Assembly (NCBI GenBank): GCA_016861025.1
Contig: BOKO01000031.1
Span: forward strand, 10,001 to 61,591
Direction of reading: 5' to 3'
DNA length: 51,591 nt
Origin: Chloroflexota bacterium
GTDB taxonomy: Bacteria > Chloroflexota > Anaerolineae > Caldilineales > Caldilineaceae
In this document: in pieces, positions 26,577 through 35,706 of the stretch
How the letters are laid out: the number at the start of each line of letters is the position of its first letter
How positions within the stretch are numbered: the stretch's first letter is position 1
Made by a program: the position numbers and the translations under genes
Notes under the pieces: model-generated
Database searches by the model: none
Told to the model about the DNA's origin: nothing
The model's input: the letters and a program-made list of their open reading frames with translations, nothing else

Positions 26577-27995
26577 ATGTCAGGCCTGAATGAACTAATG
26601 GAAAAGCGCACACTGAGCCGCCGTGAATTGCTGCGATGGACAGCTTTCGCCTCAACAGGCGCGCTGCTTGCTGCGTGCGCGCCAGGCGTGGCCCCCGGCG
26701 CAACATCGGATGGAGGGGGCGCGGCGCCGGCGAAAGCAAAGGTGCGAATTGTCGCAACAACACAAATGCCCATCGATCAATGGCAGCCAGCAATTGAACG
26801 CGCCGTGGATCAATTGCCCGACATTGACCTGCTGCTCACCCAAACCAACATCAGCGAAGGAGGATGGGCAGGTTACTCTGATCGCATCGTGACCCAGATT
26901 GCAGGCGGCGAACAACTCGACGTCATCATGATTGCCATCGAAGGGCTTGGCCTGCTCACAGACAAGAAAATCCTTGCCCCACTCGACGATTACTTCCTTG
27001 CCGATCCCGCCGAAAAAGAAATACTGGACAACGACATTCACCCCGTGTTGAGGGAGATGCTGCAAGTTGATGGCAAACAGATGGAATATCCCTTCTCATG
27101 GAACAACATGGTGATGTACTACAACACGGCGATCTTCGAGGAGGCAGGGGTCGAGCCTCCATCGCGAGATTGGAACTGGGAGGACTTCCTGGACACCTGC
27201 TTGAAGGTCGCCAACGTCAAGGGCGGCGCAGATGATCGCTATGCATACTCGTTCTGGGGCTCTGGCATGTTCGGCATGGCCGCCTGGTATTTCAACAATG
27301 ATACGTCGCCGCTGAACGACACATGGACAGAGTCCAATTTGATGGACCCGAAGGTGGCGGAGACGCTGCAATTCCTGGCCGACCTGATTCTCAAGCATCG
27401 CGTCTCGCCGAATCCACAAGGCTGGGAAGAGTGGGCGCAGTTCCACGCCGGTCATCTTGCCATGCGCACCTGTGGACGATGGTGCATCTCCGGCTCATTG
27501 AACGAAGGCTTCACCACCTATGATTTGCAGTATCAACCGCATCGTGCAGGGCCGATCAAAACAGTAGCCGGCACGGATGGATGGGGAATTGCTTCGGCAA
27601 CCAAGACGCCCGAAGAGGCATGGGCTGTCACAAAGTTCCTCTCCAATAAAGATGCGTCGATGGATATGACCAGGTCTGGCGGGAATATTCCAGCGCTGCG
27701 GTCGGTGGCGGAGATGCCACTCTTTGCCGAGTACGGACCTCCCAATACTGCGATCTTCTATGAGTCACTCGACTACGCCAAGACGGTTCCTTCTCCAAAG
27801 AACTTCAACATCGTCGATCCGATTCTCAACCGCCACTACCAGACAATCTGGAATGGCGAGAAGAGCGTCGAAGAAGCGTTGGCTGCAGCAGACGCCGAGG
27901 TGCGCGCAGAGATGGAAAAATTGCAGGCCGGGCGTAGCTCATTTGCAGGCGTCAGCGTCGGAGCGGTCGCAATGGCTTGTGACTGCGCACAATGA
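26577..27995 (+). CDS. Sugar ABC transporter substrate-binding lipoprotein
   Basis: 472-residue family 1 extracellular solute-binding protein. The leader SRRELLRWTAFASTGALLAAC has a twin-arginine pair and a lipobox ending at Cys34, so it is probably a Tat-exported lipoprotein on the outer face of the membrane. The mature part shows typical SBP-1 features: DVIMIAIEGLGLLTDKKILAPLDDYF, WNNMVMYYNTAIFEEAGVEPP, a central WAQFHAGHLAMRTCGRW segment and AWAVTKFLSNKDA. SD AAGGAG precedes ATG 26577. The two permease genes follow after a 250-base gap with a strong hairpin. Substrate is probably an oligosaccharide, judged from the GH116 gene in the operon. The ATPase subunit is not encoded here. Confidence 0.93.
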   Translation: MSGLNELMEKRTLSRRELLRWTAFASTGALLAACAPGVAPGATSDGGGAAPAKAKVRIVATTQMPIDQWQPAIERAVDQLPDIDLLLTQTNISEGGWAGYSDRIVTQIAGGEQLDVIMIAIEGLGLLTDKKILAPLDDYFLADPAEKEILDNDIHPVLREMLQVDGKQMEYPFSWNNMVMYYNTAIFEEAGVEPPSRDWNWEDFLDTCLKVANVKGGADDRYAYSFWGSGMFGMAAWYFNNDTSPLNDTWTESNLMDPKVAETLQFLADLILKHRVSPNPQGWEEWAQFHAGHLAMRTCGRWCISGSLNEGFTTYDLQYQPHRAGPIKTVAGTDGWGIASATKTPEEAWAVTKFLSNKDASMDMTRSGGNIPALRSVAEMPLFAEYGPPNTAIFYESLDYAKTVPSPKNFNIVDPILNRHYQTIWNGEKSVEEALAAADAEVRAEMEKLQAGRSSFAGVSVGAVAMACDCAQ

Positions 27996-28078
27996 CTTGA
28001 GCAGTGAAGACGAGTCTTTCCGAATCGACGCTTGCACGTAATGGCTGAGCTCCAAACTTGACGAACGAAGCGTGCCAG

Positions 28079-28117
28079 GCAGGACTTCCAGAGCATGCCC
28101 TTTTCTGGAAGTCCTGC
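28079..28117 (+). terminator. Intercistronic hairpin between binding protein and permease genes
   Basis: A 14-base perfect stem (GCAGGACTTCCAGA at 28079-28092 with 28104-28117) around an 11-base loop. With no T-run it more likely protects the upstream mRNA or attenuates than fully terminates, the usual way to make more binding protein than permease. The remaining 27996-28244 shows no gene. Confidence 0.65.
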
Positions 28118-28244
28118 CCATGCCGACAAGCTCGGTCGCGGCAACTCGTTCATTTGCAACGCCGGTGGGCAACGAGTATGGCGCGCACAAGTTCGACCAT
28201 CAGGTTGTGCAACGATTCCACGACCACTTCACGATGAGGAGGGA

Positions 28245-29195
28245 ATGTTGACGACAGTAGCTGATCCGTATCAGACATCCGCAAGCGCCGGGAAACAGCG
28301 GATCTCTCGATGGCGCACCAACCGCGTTCAGGAAGTATTTGCAGGCTATCTCTTCATTACTCCTGCATTTATTTCGCTCTTCATCTTCCTGGTTGCGCCG
28401 ATTCTGGCGGCGTTTGTGCTGATCTTCATGCGCTATGATGTGTTGTCGCCGCCAACCTGGGTGGGGACCTACAACTTGAGCCAGCTCATCAATGATGCAC
28501 GGCTTAGAGATGTGTACTGGAACACGCTTCGCTTTGTTGTCTTCGCTACTTTGTTCAATAACGTCCTCGGGCTGCTGCTGGCGATGGGCGTCAACCGCGC
28601 CATGCCCTCCATCATCAAATATCTGCTGCGCACCGCACTCTTCTTTCCCGTTCTGACAACAACCGCGTCTCTGGCGCTGGTCTGGAACTTCTTGTTGACG
28701 CAGGATCGCGGTGTGGTCAACTATCTGTTGCAGCAGATTGGGCTGGCGCCTGTGCCATGGCTGAGCAGCTCGGCGTGGGCGATGGTCTCGGTTGTGATGT
28801 TTGATGTCTGGCGGGCCTGTGGCTTTTTGATGGTGATCTATCTTGCAGGGCTACAGGCGATCCCCGAAGTTCTCTACGAAGCGGCGTCCATCGATGGCGC
28901 AAGTCAGTTCCAACGGATGCGTTACATCACGCTGCCGTTGATCTCTCCCACCGCGTTTTTCGCCATCATCATTTCTTTGATTGGAGCGGCGCAGGTCTTT
29001 GACAACGTCTGGGTGTTGACTGGCGGAGGACCTGGCGACGCCACCAGAATCGTAGTTCTCTATATTTACGAAATCGGCTTCAAACGCTTTGAAATGGGCT
29101 ATGCCGCTGCGGTGTCGTTGACGCTCTTCGCAATTCTGATTGCGCTTACCCTGTTCCAATTTCGACTATCGCGCCGCTGGGTGCACTACGATTGA
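28245..29195 (+). CDS. Sugar ABC transporter permease (MalF-like)
   Basis: 316 residues with six membrane helices (first about 35-57). The cytoplasmic EAA loop that contacts the ATPase is present: EVLYEAASIDGASQFQRMRYITLPLI. The region LTGGGPGDATRIVVLYIYE is characteristic of the MalF/UgpA group. ATG 28245 has SD GAGGAGGG; an open frame further upstream covers the hairpin and is non-coding. It pairs with the MalG-like gene that begins just after its stop. Confidence 0.93.
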   Translation: MLTTVADPYQTSASAGKQRISRWRTNRVQEVFAGYLFITPAFISLFIFLVAPILAAFVLIFMRYDVLSPPTWVGTYNLSQLINDARLRDVYWNTLRFVVFATLFNNVLGLLLAMGVNRAMPSIIKYLLRTALFFPVLTTTASLALVWNFLLTQDRGVVNYLLQQIGLAPVPWLSSSAWAMVSVVMFDVWRACGFLMVIYLAGLQAIPEVLYEAASIDGASQFQRMRYITLPLISPTAFFAIIISLIGAAQVFDNVWVLTGGGPGDATRIVVLYIYEIGFKRFEMGYAAAVSLTLFAILIALTLFQFRLSRRWVHYD

Positions 29196-29218
29196 GCCAC
29201 AAGAAGCGAGACGTTTGT

Positions 29219-30112
29219 ATGTCAACATCGGCCGCACCACACGCATCCCATCCGACCAGATCGCCGCGATTTCGCCGCTCGCTGTGGTTCTATCTCGGCG
29301 AGATTTCCATCTGGCTGTTCTTGATCGTCATGGCTATCCTTGAGTTCGCACCCATCAGCTGGATCTTCTCGACATCGCTGCGCAATCCATCCGATTCGTA
29401 CAAACTGCCGCCAGATTTCTGGCCCACGGCCTTTCACTGGCAAAACTATCTGGCTGTCATCAACTCGCCCCAAATCAACTTCCTTCTGTTCTTCTGGAAC
29501 AGCCTGAAGATCGCGTCGCTGGTCACGATAGCCCAGTTGATCACCTGCTCGATGGCTGGCTTCTCGTTCGCTCGCCTACGCTACCCTGGACGTGATGTGA
29601 TCTTCTTTGTGTTTCTGTCATCGTTGATGGTGCCGGCCACCGTCATTATGATTCCCACCTTCATCTTGATTCGCATGGTGGGTCTGCTCGACAGCCATTG
29701 GGCGCTGATTCTACCGGCTACGACAAGCGCCTTTGGCGTCTTCTTGTTGCGACAGGCGTTCATGGGCATTCCTGCCGAACTGACCGACGCCGCCAAAATC
29801 GACGGCGCCAGCTACTGGCGCACGTACTGGCAGATTGCGCTGCCGCTCGTCGGGCCGGCGTTGTCAGCGCTGGCGATTTTCACTTTTTTGGGTTCCTGGA
29901 ACAACTTTCTTGGCCCAGTGCTCTATTTGCGCAGTTGGGATAACTACACCTTTCCCATCGCCATCGTGATGTTGAACGGCTATATGGGCACAGGCAATCG
30001 TGCGCATGTGTTGGCAGGCGTCATGATTTCGATCTTCCCGGTGCTGCTGTTCTTCCTGCTCGCCCAACGCTTCGTCATTCGCGGCATTGCAGTCACTGGA
30101 TTGAAAGGGTAA
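29219..30112 (+). CDS. Sugar ABC transporter permease (MalG-like)
   Basis: 297 residues, six membrane helices (first about 28-50). The EAA loop reads IPAELTDAAKIDGASYWRTYWQIALPLVGPAL. FSTSLRNPSDSYKLPPDFWPTAFHWQNY is typical of MalG/UgpE-type permeases. The start is uncertain: ATG 29219 is taken, though an in-frame TTG at 29192 overlapping the MalF-like stop is possible. With the MalF-like protein it forms the membrane channel of the importer. Confidence 0.92.
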   Translation: MSTSAAPHASHPTRSPRFRRSLWFYLGEISIWLFLIVMAILEFAPISWIFSTSLRNPSDSYKLPPDFWPTAFHWQNYLAVINSPQINFLLFFWNSLKIASLVTIAQLITCSMAGFSFARLRYPGRDVIFFVFLSSLMVPATVIMIPTFILIRMVGLLDSHWALILPATTSAFGVFLLRQAFMGIPAELTDAAKIDGASYWRTYWQIALPLVGPALSALAIFTFLGSWNNFLGPVLYLRSWDNYTFPIAIVMLNGYMGTGNRAHVLAGVMISIFPVLLFFLLAQRFVIRGIAVTGLKG

Positions 30113-30126
30113 ATAGCGGAAATCGA

Positions 30127-30849
30127 ATGCCGCCAAGTCGACCGTCGCACCTCACACGAACATCAAATGAATATGGGAGACAGACCGAACTCAACTCGCG
30201 CACTTATCTCCCGCTGACAGCCATGCAGTTATGGGAGAATTTGCCGCAAATCTTGTTGGGGGCGCTCTTCTTTAGCGTTGCCTCTGCGCCCAGCTTTGTC
30301 TTGTTTGTGCTTGGGCTGCCCTGGCTTGCGTTGCTCTGCGGCATCGGTCTGGTTTCGCCGGCGTGGGTGGGGCTATTGGCTTATGAAGGGGTGCTCGCAC
30401 GTGGTTATACAGGCAGTGCATCCCTCCTGCTTTTTGGCTTTCGGCATCGTTGGCTGGACAGTCTGCGCTTAGGCGCAATCGGTGCATTCCCGCTTGCAAC
30501 TGCGCTCTGGTTCGCCCTTTCGCCAAACGATGACCTGACGCCATTGGCATCGAGTGTTTGGGTGTTGCTCATTCTGCTCGCTTGCCTGATTCTAGTGATC
30601 GTGACCATCTATGCGCTGCCACTGCTCGCACTGTTCGATGCACCGGTGACGAACGCTCTGCAAAATAGCGTGATCTTGTCGGCGCGGTATGTGGTCAACA
30701 CATTGGGGTTGGCGGCGCTGGCGGTTCTGCTGGCCTTTGCCGTCATCTATCTGAGTCTAGGGTTGCTCCTGATTTTGCCGGCTTGTTTTGCCCTGTTTGT
30801 CGTCAACAATTGTTTCCTGGTTGTACACGCTGAATCGACGACCCCATGA
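30127..30849 (+). CDS. YesL-like (DUF624) membrane protein
   Basis: 240 residues with about five or six membrane helices. NLPQILLGALFFSVASAPSFVLF and the following helices resemble the YesL/DUF624 family often found in carbohydrate ABC operons of Gram-positives and Chloroflexota; its role is unknown and may be in regulating or assembling the importer. The first about 30 residues are hydrophilic and may not be translated, because a start at Met33 (30223) would also fit. The stop overlaps the next ATG (ATGA at 30846-30849). Confidence 0.7.
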   Translation: MPPSRPSHLTRTSNEYGRQTELNSRTYLPLTAMQLWENLPQILLGALFFSVASAPSFVLFVLGLPWLALLCGIGLVSPAWVGLLAYEGVLARGYTGSASLLLFGFRHRWLDSLRLGAIGAFPLATALWFALSPNDDLTPLASSVWVLLILLACLILVIVTIYALPLLALFDAPVTNALQNSVILSARYVVNTLGLAALAVLLAFAVIYLSLGLLLILPACFALFVVNNCFLVVHAESTTP

Positions 30850-31913
30850 CCATCCCTGTGATCCTGGTCGGCGGCTTTCTAGGGGCCGGCAAGACCACAC
30901 TTCTTTTGACGACAGCGCAGCGTCTGGCGGCGCGAGGTCTCCGCGTTGGGTTGGTGACCAATGACCAGGGTGAAAATCTAGTGGACACCGCCCTTGCACG
31001 ACGCAACCAGTTGGCCGTTGTGGAGGTGTCGGGCGGTTGTTTCTGCTGCCGTTACCCGGACATGGTGAAGGCGCTTATGGAACTGCACCGTCAGGCATCG
31101 CCCGATGTGATCCTGGCTGAGCCGGTTGGCAGTTGCACCGATCTGATGGCTACGGTGATTCGACCGCTGCTTCATCAACATGCGCGGCGATTTCGCCTGG
31201 CGCCTCTCACCATTGCGGTTGATCCGCTGCGAGCGCAAGACCGCTTTTTGCCAGAAATCGACTACCTGATCCAACAACAGGTCGCCGAAGCTGAAGTGGT
31301 CGTCCTCACCAAGCAAGATTTACCTGCTGCGATTGAACATGGCAAAACGACGACTTCACAGTTGATGCGTCATGGCGACCTTCGCATATTTCCGCTTTCA
31401 GCCAAAACCGGAGTGGGAATAGACGCATGGTTGGATAGCGTTCTAAACACCACGACCGCCGCCGACCGCAAGCTCGACGTAGATTACAGCATCTACGCGG
31501 CTGGCGAGGCGGCCCTGGGCTGGCTCAATGCCAGCGGCAAGGTCTCCGCCAGCCAGCCATTTTCAGCAACAAACTGGGTTCAATATCTGTTACAGATGCT
31601 GGATCGATCGCTCAGTCTGCATCAGTCTGTGATAGCTCACATCAAGGTGTATGCCAGCACACCGGAAACGGATTGCAAAGCGAGTCTCATGCACGCTCAA
31701 GGCCCAATCGGTTGGGATCTGCGACCAGACAACGCATATTCGAGCGAATTGACGTTCACCCTCAATGCGCGTGTTCAGGCCGCGCCAGAGTTGCTGGCAT
31801 CGACCGTTCGCAGCGTCCTGCACGAGTTGTCCCCGCACCCCGATTTTGACATTCAGTTTACAAGCTTCGAGTGTTTTCAGCCGGAAGCTCCCAACCCAAC
31901 GCATCGTATTTGA
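30846..31913 (+). CDS. COG0523 family GTPase / metallochaperone (CobW/P47K-like)
   Basis: 355 residues. The N-terminal G domain has Walker A GGFLGAGKTT (9-18), the family-specific metal-binding CxCC motif in SGGCFCCR (about 61-68), a Walker B-like ILAEPVG, and the guanine-specificity TKQD. The C-terminal half is less conserved than in CobW or ZigA. COG0523 proteins deliver Zn, Co, Fe or Ni to target enzymes with GTP hydrolysis. Here it overlaps the YesL-like gene by four bases and precedes the GH116 gene, which suggests a link to a metal-dependent step of this operon. The client metal cannot be read from the sequence. Confidence 0.88.
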   Translation: MTIPVILVGGFLGAGKTTLLLTTAQRLAARGLRVGLVTNDQGENLVDTALARRNQLAVVEVSGGCFCCRYPDMVKALMELHRQASPDVILAEPVGSCTDLMATVIRPLLHQHARRFRLAPLTIAVDPLRAQDRFLPEIDYLIQQQVAEAEVVVLTKQDLPAAIEHGKTTTSQLMRHGDLRIFPLSAKTGVGIDAWLDSVLNTTTAADRKLDVDYSIYAAGEAALGWLNASGKVSASQPFSATNWVQYLLQMLDRSLSLHQSVIAHIKVYASTPETDCKASLMHAQGPIGWDLRPDNAYSSELTFTLNARVQAAPELLASTVRSVLHELSPHPDFDIQFTSFECFQPEAPNPTHRI

Positions 31914-31951
31914 ATTGACAACAATCCACTACAGGCCGTAGGAGGCGCCTC

Positions 31952-34585
31952 ATGACCGACTTCATCTATCGCGACGCCAAGACCACACAGATCAGCTTTC
32001 CGCTCGGCGGCATTGGCGCGGGCGCGATTGGATTGGCGGGCAACGGCCGCCTGATCGACTGGGAAATTTTCAATCGCCCCAACAAGGGCAGCGTCAACGG
32101 CTTTTCACACTTTGCTGTGCGCGCCGAGGCGGAGGGCAAAGTGCTCGATGCACGCGTGCTGCACGGCGACCTGCATCCTCCCTACCAGGGCGAACTGCAT
32201 CTACCGCACTTTCAGAGCTTTGGTTGGGGGCCGCGCCGCGAATATCTCACCGGTCTGCCACACTTCAAGGATGTCGAGTTCCGCGGCGAGTTTCCGATTG
32301 CGACGCTGACCTTCGACGATGCGCACTTTCCGGGCGCGGTGACGCTGCGCGCCTTCAGCCCGCTGATCCCGTTGAACGACCGCGATTCGAGCCTGCCTGC
32401 CGCCTTCTTTGAATACACGCTCACCAACACGACCGACCAGACGCTCGACTACACGCTCGCTGGCGTGTTGCGCAACCCGCTGCCCGCCAACAATCGCAAC
32501 GCCGTTCACGCCCACGCGTGGGGACACGCGCTGCACCTCACCTCCGACGGCGTCGAGCCGGAATCGACGCGCTACGGCGACCTGACGCTGGCGACCGACA
32601 GCGGGTTGAACAGCGGCGGGCAGCACGATGAGGCGACGCTGAGCTGGCAAGAATACTGGTTCCGTGGCGTCTGGTTCGACAGCCTGGAGGTCTACTGGAA
32701 GGACTTCACGGCGGGCGGACTGTTTCAGAACCGCACCTATCCGCTGGCGCGCGCCGGCGAGGGCAACGAAGGCTTGCTGGCAGTGCATCTGCGGCTGGCG
32801 CCCGGTGAAACGCGCCGCGTGCGCTTTGTGATCGCCTGGAACTTCCCGATCTGCGAGAACTACTGGAAGCGCGACCAGAAGTTACCGCCCGGCGTCAACC
32901 GCACGTGGAGGAACTACTACGCCACGCTCTGGCCCGACTCGCAAGCCAGTGCTCGCTACGCGCTCGAACAGTGGGATCGTCTCTATGACGAAACCGCGCG
33001 CTTTCAGCAGGCGCTCTTTGCCTCCAGCCTGCCGCCCGCCGCCATCGACGCCATCTCCGCCAACCTGGCGATCCTCAAGTCGCCCACGGTGCTGCGCCTG
33101 GAGGATGGCACGCTTTACGGCTGGGAAGGTTGCCAGGTTGACGCCGGCTGTTGCGAAGGAAGCTGCACACATGTCTGGAACTACCAGCAGGCGGTTCCCT
33201 TCCTCTTCCCGGCGCTGGAGCGTTCAATGCGCGTCGCCGACTATCGCTACAACCTGCGGCATGACGGCGGTATGGATTTCCGCCTGCAACTGCCATTAGG
33301 CGTGGGGTTGTGGGGCTTCCGGCCGTGCGCCGACGGGCAATTTGGGGGCGTGCTCAAGACCTATCGCGACTGGAAAATCTGCGGTGACAGCGCGTGGCTG
33401 CGCGACTTGTGGCCCGCAGTCAAGCAATCGATCGAGTTCGCCTGGCATCCCAACAACGAAGATCGCTGGGACCCGGACAAGACCGGCGTGTTGTGGGGAC
33501 GCCAGCACCATACGCTCGACATGGAGTTGTTCGGGCCCAATTCCTGGCTCACCGGCATGTACCTGGCAGCGCTCAAAGCCGGCGCCGAGATGGCGGAGCA
33601 CCTGGGCGACGACGAAACAGCCGCCGAATATCGGGCGATCTTTGCACGCGGCAAAGCCTGGGCGGATGCCAATCTCTTCAACGGCGAGTATTACATCCAG
33701 CGCATCGACCTGCACGACCGCGGCATCGTCGAAGCCTTCGCCCAGGATGAGCTGGTGCTGATGGGCGGCTCAACGCTGGAAGCGTACTGGGATGAGGAGC
33801 ATCAGGAGATCAAATACCAGATCGGCGACGGATCGAGCATCGACCAGGTGTTAGGGCAGTGGCACGCCAGCCTCTACGGGCTGGGCGACATCTTCGATCC
33901 GGTGCAGGTGCGCGCCGCCAGCGCCGCCATCTACAAGTACAACTTCATCCCGGTGATGGGCGAGGTCTACAACCCGTGCCGCATCTACTGCCTCAACGAC
34001 GAAGGCGGCCTGGTCATCTGCGCCTGGCCCGCCGGGACGACCAAACCGACGATCCCGGCGCCCTATTCGCAGGAGACGATGAACGGCTTCGAGTACGCCG
34101 CCGCCAGCCACATGATCATGAACGGATTGGTCGATGAGGGCATGACCTGCGTGGAGGCGCTGCGGCGGCGCTACGACGGCGAACGACGCAACCCGTGGAA
34201 CGAGTTCGAGTGCGGCAGCAACTATGCGCGTTCGATGGCCTCCTACGCGCTGCTCAACGCCTTTGCCGGCTTTGAGTTCGACATGGTGCGCAAGGAGATC
34301 GGCTTCCGCCCGGTGCGCATGATCGACGGGCGCTTCCGCTGCTTCTGGTCGCTGGACAGTGGCTGGGGCGAGTTCGAGCTGACGCCGGAGCGCGCCGAGC
34401 TACGCGTGCTCTACGGAAGCCTCGACTTGAACGCGTTGACGCTGCCATTGACGGAAGGACAGGCTGTGACGTCGGTGCGGGTGGACGACGCACCGGTTTC
34501 ATTCATAACAACGGCAGGAAAACTGCTTTTGAATGGTGGTGTGCACCTGGCCCAAGGGTCTTCGATAACCGTGACGTTTGCGTAA
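31952..34585 (+). CDS. Glycoside hydrolase family 116 (GBA2-like) beta-glycosidase
   Basis: 877 residues. The N-terminal beta-sandwich begins IYRDAKTTQISFPLGGIGAGAIGL, the GH116 hallmark, and is followed by an (alpha/alpha)6 catalytic domain with CCEGSCTHVWNYQQAVPFLFPALE, QHHTLDMELFGPNSWLTGMYLAAL and PYSQETMNGFEYAAASHM. By comparison with characterised GH116 enzymes I propose Glu402 as nucleophile and Asp523 as acid/base; this is alignment by eye. No signal peptide, so it acts in the cytosol on imported beta-glucosides or beta-xylosides. SD GTAGGAGG precedes ATG 31952. It is the last gene of the lacI-ABC operon, closed by a 20-base hairpin. Confidence 0.92.
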   Translation: MTDFIYRDAKTTQISFPLGGIGAGAIGLAGNGRLIDWEIFNRPNKGSVNGFSHFAVRAEAEGKVLDARVLHGDLHPPYQGELHLPHFQSFGWGPRREYLTGLPHFKDVEFRGEFPIATLTFDDAHFPGAVTLRAFSPLIPLNDRDSSLPAAFFEYTLTNTTDQTLDYTLAGVLRNPLPANNRNAVHAHAWGHALHLTSDGVEPESTRYGDLTLATDSGLNSGGQHDEATLSWQEYWFRGVWFDSLEVYWKDFTAGGLFQNRTYPLARAGEGNEGLLAVHLRLAPGETRRVRFVIAWNFPICENYWKRDQKLPPGVNRTWRNYYATLWPDSQASARYALEQWDRLYDETARFQQALFASSLPPAAIDAISANLAILKSPTVLRLEDGTLYGWEGCQVDAGCCEGSCTHVWNYQQAVPFLFPALERSMRVADYRYNLRHDGGMDFRLQLPLGVGLWGFRPCADGQFGGVLKTYRDWKICGDSAWLRDLWPAVKQSIEFAWHPNNEDRWDPDKTGVLWGRQHHTLDMELFGPNSWLTGMYLAALKAGAEMAEHLGDDETAAEYRAIFARGKAWADANLFNGEYYIQRIDLHDRGIVEAFAQDELVLMGGSTLEAYWDEEHQEIKYQIGDGSSIDQVLGQWHASLYGLGDIFDPVQVRAASAAIYKYNFIPVMGEVYNPCRIYCLNDEGGLVICAWPAGTTKPTIPAPYSQETMNGFEYAAASHMIMNGLVDEGMTCVEALRRRYDGERRNPWNEFECGSNYARSMASYALLNAFAGFEFDMVRKEIGFRPVRMIDGRFRCFWSLDSGWGEFELTPERAELRVLYGSLDLNALTLPLTEGQAVTSVRVDDAPVSFITTAGKLLLNGGVHLAQGSSITVTFA

Positions 34586-34592
34586 CAAACAG

Positions 34593-34637
34593 GCGTTCAT
34601 CTTCCAGAAGGCTCGCTGCCTTCTGGAAGATGAACGC
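34593..34637 (+). terminator. Strong hairpin ending the sugar operon
   Basis: Perfect 20-base arms (34593-34612 and 34618-34637) with a five-base loop, starting eight bases after the GH116 stop. A T-rich stretch (TTGCTTTTTG) lies about 25 bases further. It contains the same CTTCCAGA core as the hairpin at 28079. Confidence 0.75.
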
Positions 34638-34686
34638 AAGCGGGCCGACTGCTTTCCGGGGTTGCTTTTTGTCTGGGGCAAACCAC

Positions 34687-34710
34687 GTCACGCCAGAGGC
34701 AATAACCTAC
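34687..34710. repeat. REP-like repeat copy
   Basis: Matches the arm at 50945-50968 at 20 of 24 positions (GTCACGCC, then AGGC and ACCTAC). It overlaps the stop codon of the membrane protein gene at 34707. Confidence 0.5.
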
Positions 34711-35693
34711 GACGGATGTACAATTTGAATTACACCTTTGCTCTCCTCCGATAGCAGCCATAACCCGATCACCCCAAACCAGAATTGGCTGCTCAACTGG
34801 GGCGCGTAACCGGCGGCGGCGAGCAGAAGCAACGCATAGGCCACACTGCGACGCCCACTTCGCAACGCGTGAATAACGGTCACACCAAAGAGCAGCAGCG
34901 CGGCGGCGTAGAGCCACCAGGGCAACGTCAGCGTCAGTCCATGCGACCAGACAACAATGGTGGCTGTCATCGCCGGCGTCGCAAGGTAAGCCGCCGCAAA
35001 AAGGCTCGCAAGCAGGCAGCCAGCAAGCCAACTGTGACGGTCGGCGCGGCGTCCGTAAGCCCACCACAGCGCGACCGCGCCGAGGACGACCAGCCCCTCG
35101 CCCGCGCGAAAAAGTGGCAGCCCCCACGCCGAGGGACCAGACCAACGCAATAGCGCGTAAAGCGTAGGCGCCGCCTGATAAAGCGCCGCCGCTATCATTG
35201 CCAGCACAGGCAGCAACAACGCCAGCCGCACAGTGGCTGACGCTCGCGTGCGCACAATGCGCCAGCTCAGCGCCAACAGCACCATCACCGCCAACAGAGC
35301 ATAGCCGGGGAGCCAGATTGCCGGTGGGAAGAAGGGCGCCAGCACCGTAATCATCGCCAGCCCGGCTATTGGCAGCGCCAGCCACCATGCCCGTCGCACC
35401 CTCCATTCGATCACAACGATGGCGCCAACGCCAAGCAGCGCCAGAAACGCCGCCATGGTGGAGCCAGCCAGACCCAACCAGTTCAGCCACTGGTAGCCGG
35501 TGATCATCTCCGGCGTTTTAGGAACGAAGATCGCAAAGCGAGTAATGGTGCGCGTGACCAACCAATCGACAAGCGCTGCTGTGACTAGCCACGGCGCCAG
35601 CGTCGCAAAAAAGTCACCAGCGTTGCGCTGGCTGCTGACCTCCTGCGACGCACGCCCTATATTCCATGCGACCAATCTGCTCGTTCCGTTCAT
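34707..35693 (-). CDS. Polytopic membrane protein, last gene of the molybdoenzyme operon
   Basis: 328 residues with about nine or ten predicted membrane helices and few charged loops. No family recognised; there are no obvious haem-ligand His pairs as in NarI and no cysteine motifs. ATG 35693 is chosen because GTAGGAGG lies nine bases before it; the ATG at 35702 would sit directly on that SD. It starts 14 bases after the haem-b subunit gene, so it belongs to the same operon and may be a membrane anchor or quinone-interacting subunit of the complex, which is inference. Confidence 0.7.
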   Translation of the reverse strand: MNGTSRLVAWNIGRASQEVSSQRNAGDFFATLAPWLVTAALVDWLVTRTITRFAIFVPKTPEMITGYQWLNWLGLAGSTMAAFLALLGVGAIVVIEWRVRRAWWLALPIAGLAMITVLAPFFPPAIWLPGYALLAVMVLLALSWRIVRTRASATVRLALLLPVLAMIAAALYQAAPTLYALLRWSGPSAWGLPLFRAGEGLVVLGAVALWWAYGRRADRHSWLAGCLLASLFAAAYLATPAMTATIVVWSHGLTLTLPWWLYAAALLLFGVTVIHALRSGRRSVAYALLLLAAAGYAPQLSSQFWFGVIGLWLLSEESKGVIQIVHPS

Positions 35694-35706
35694 AATGGGC
35701 ATCCTC

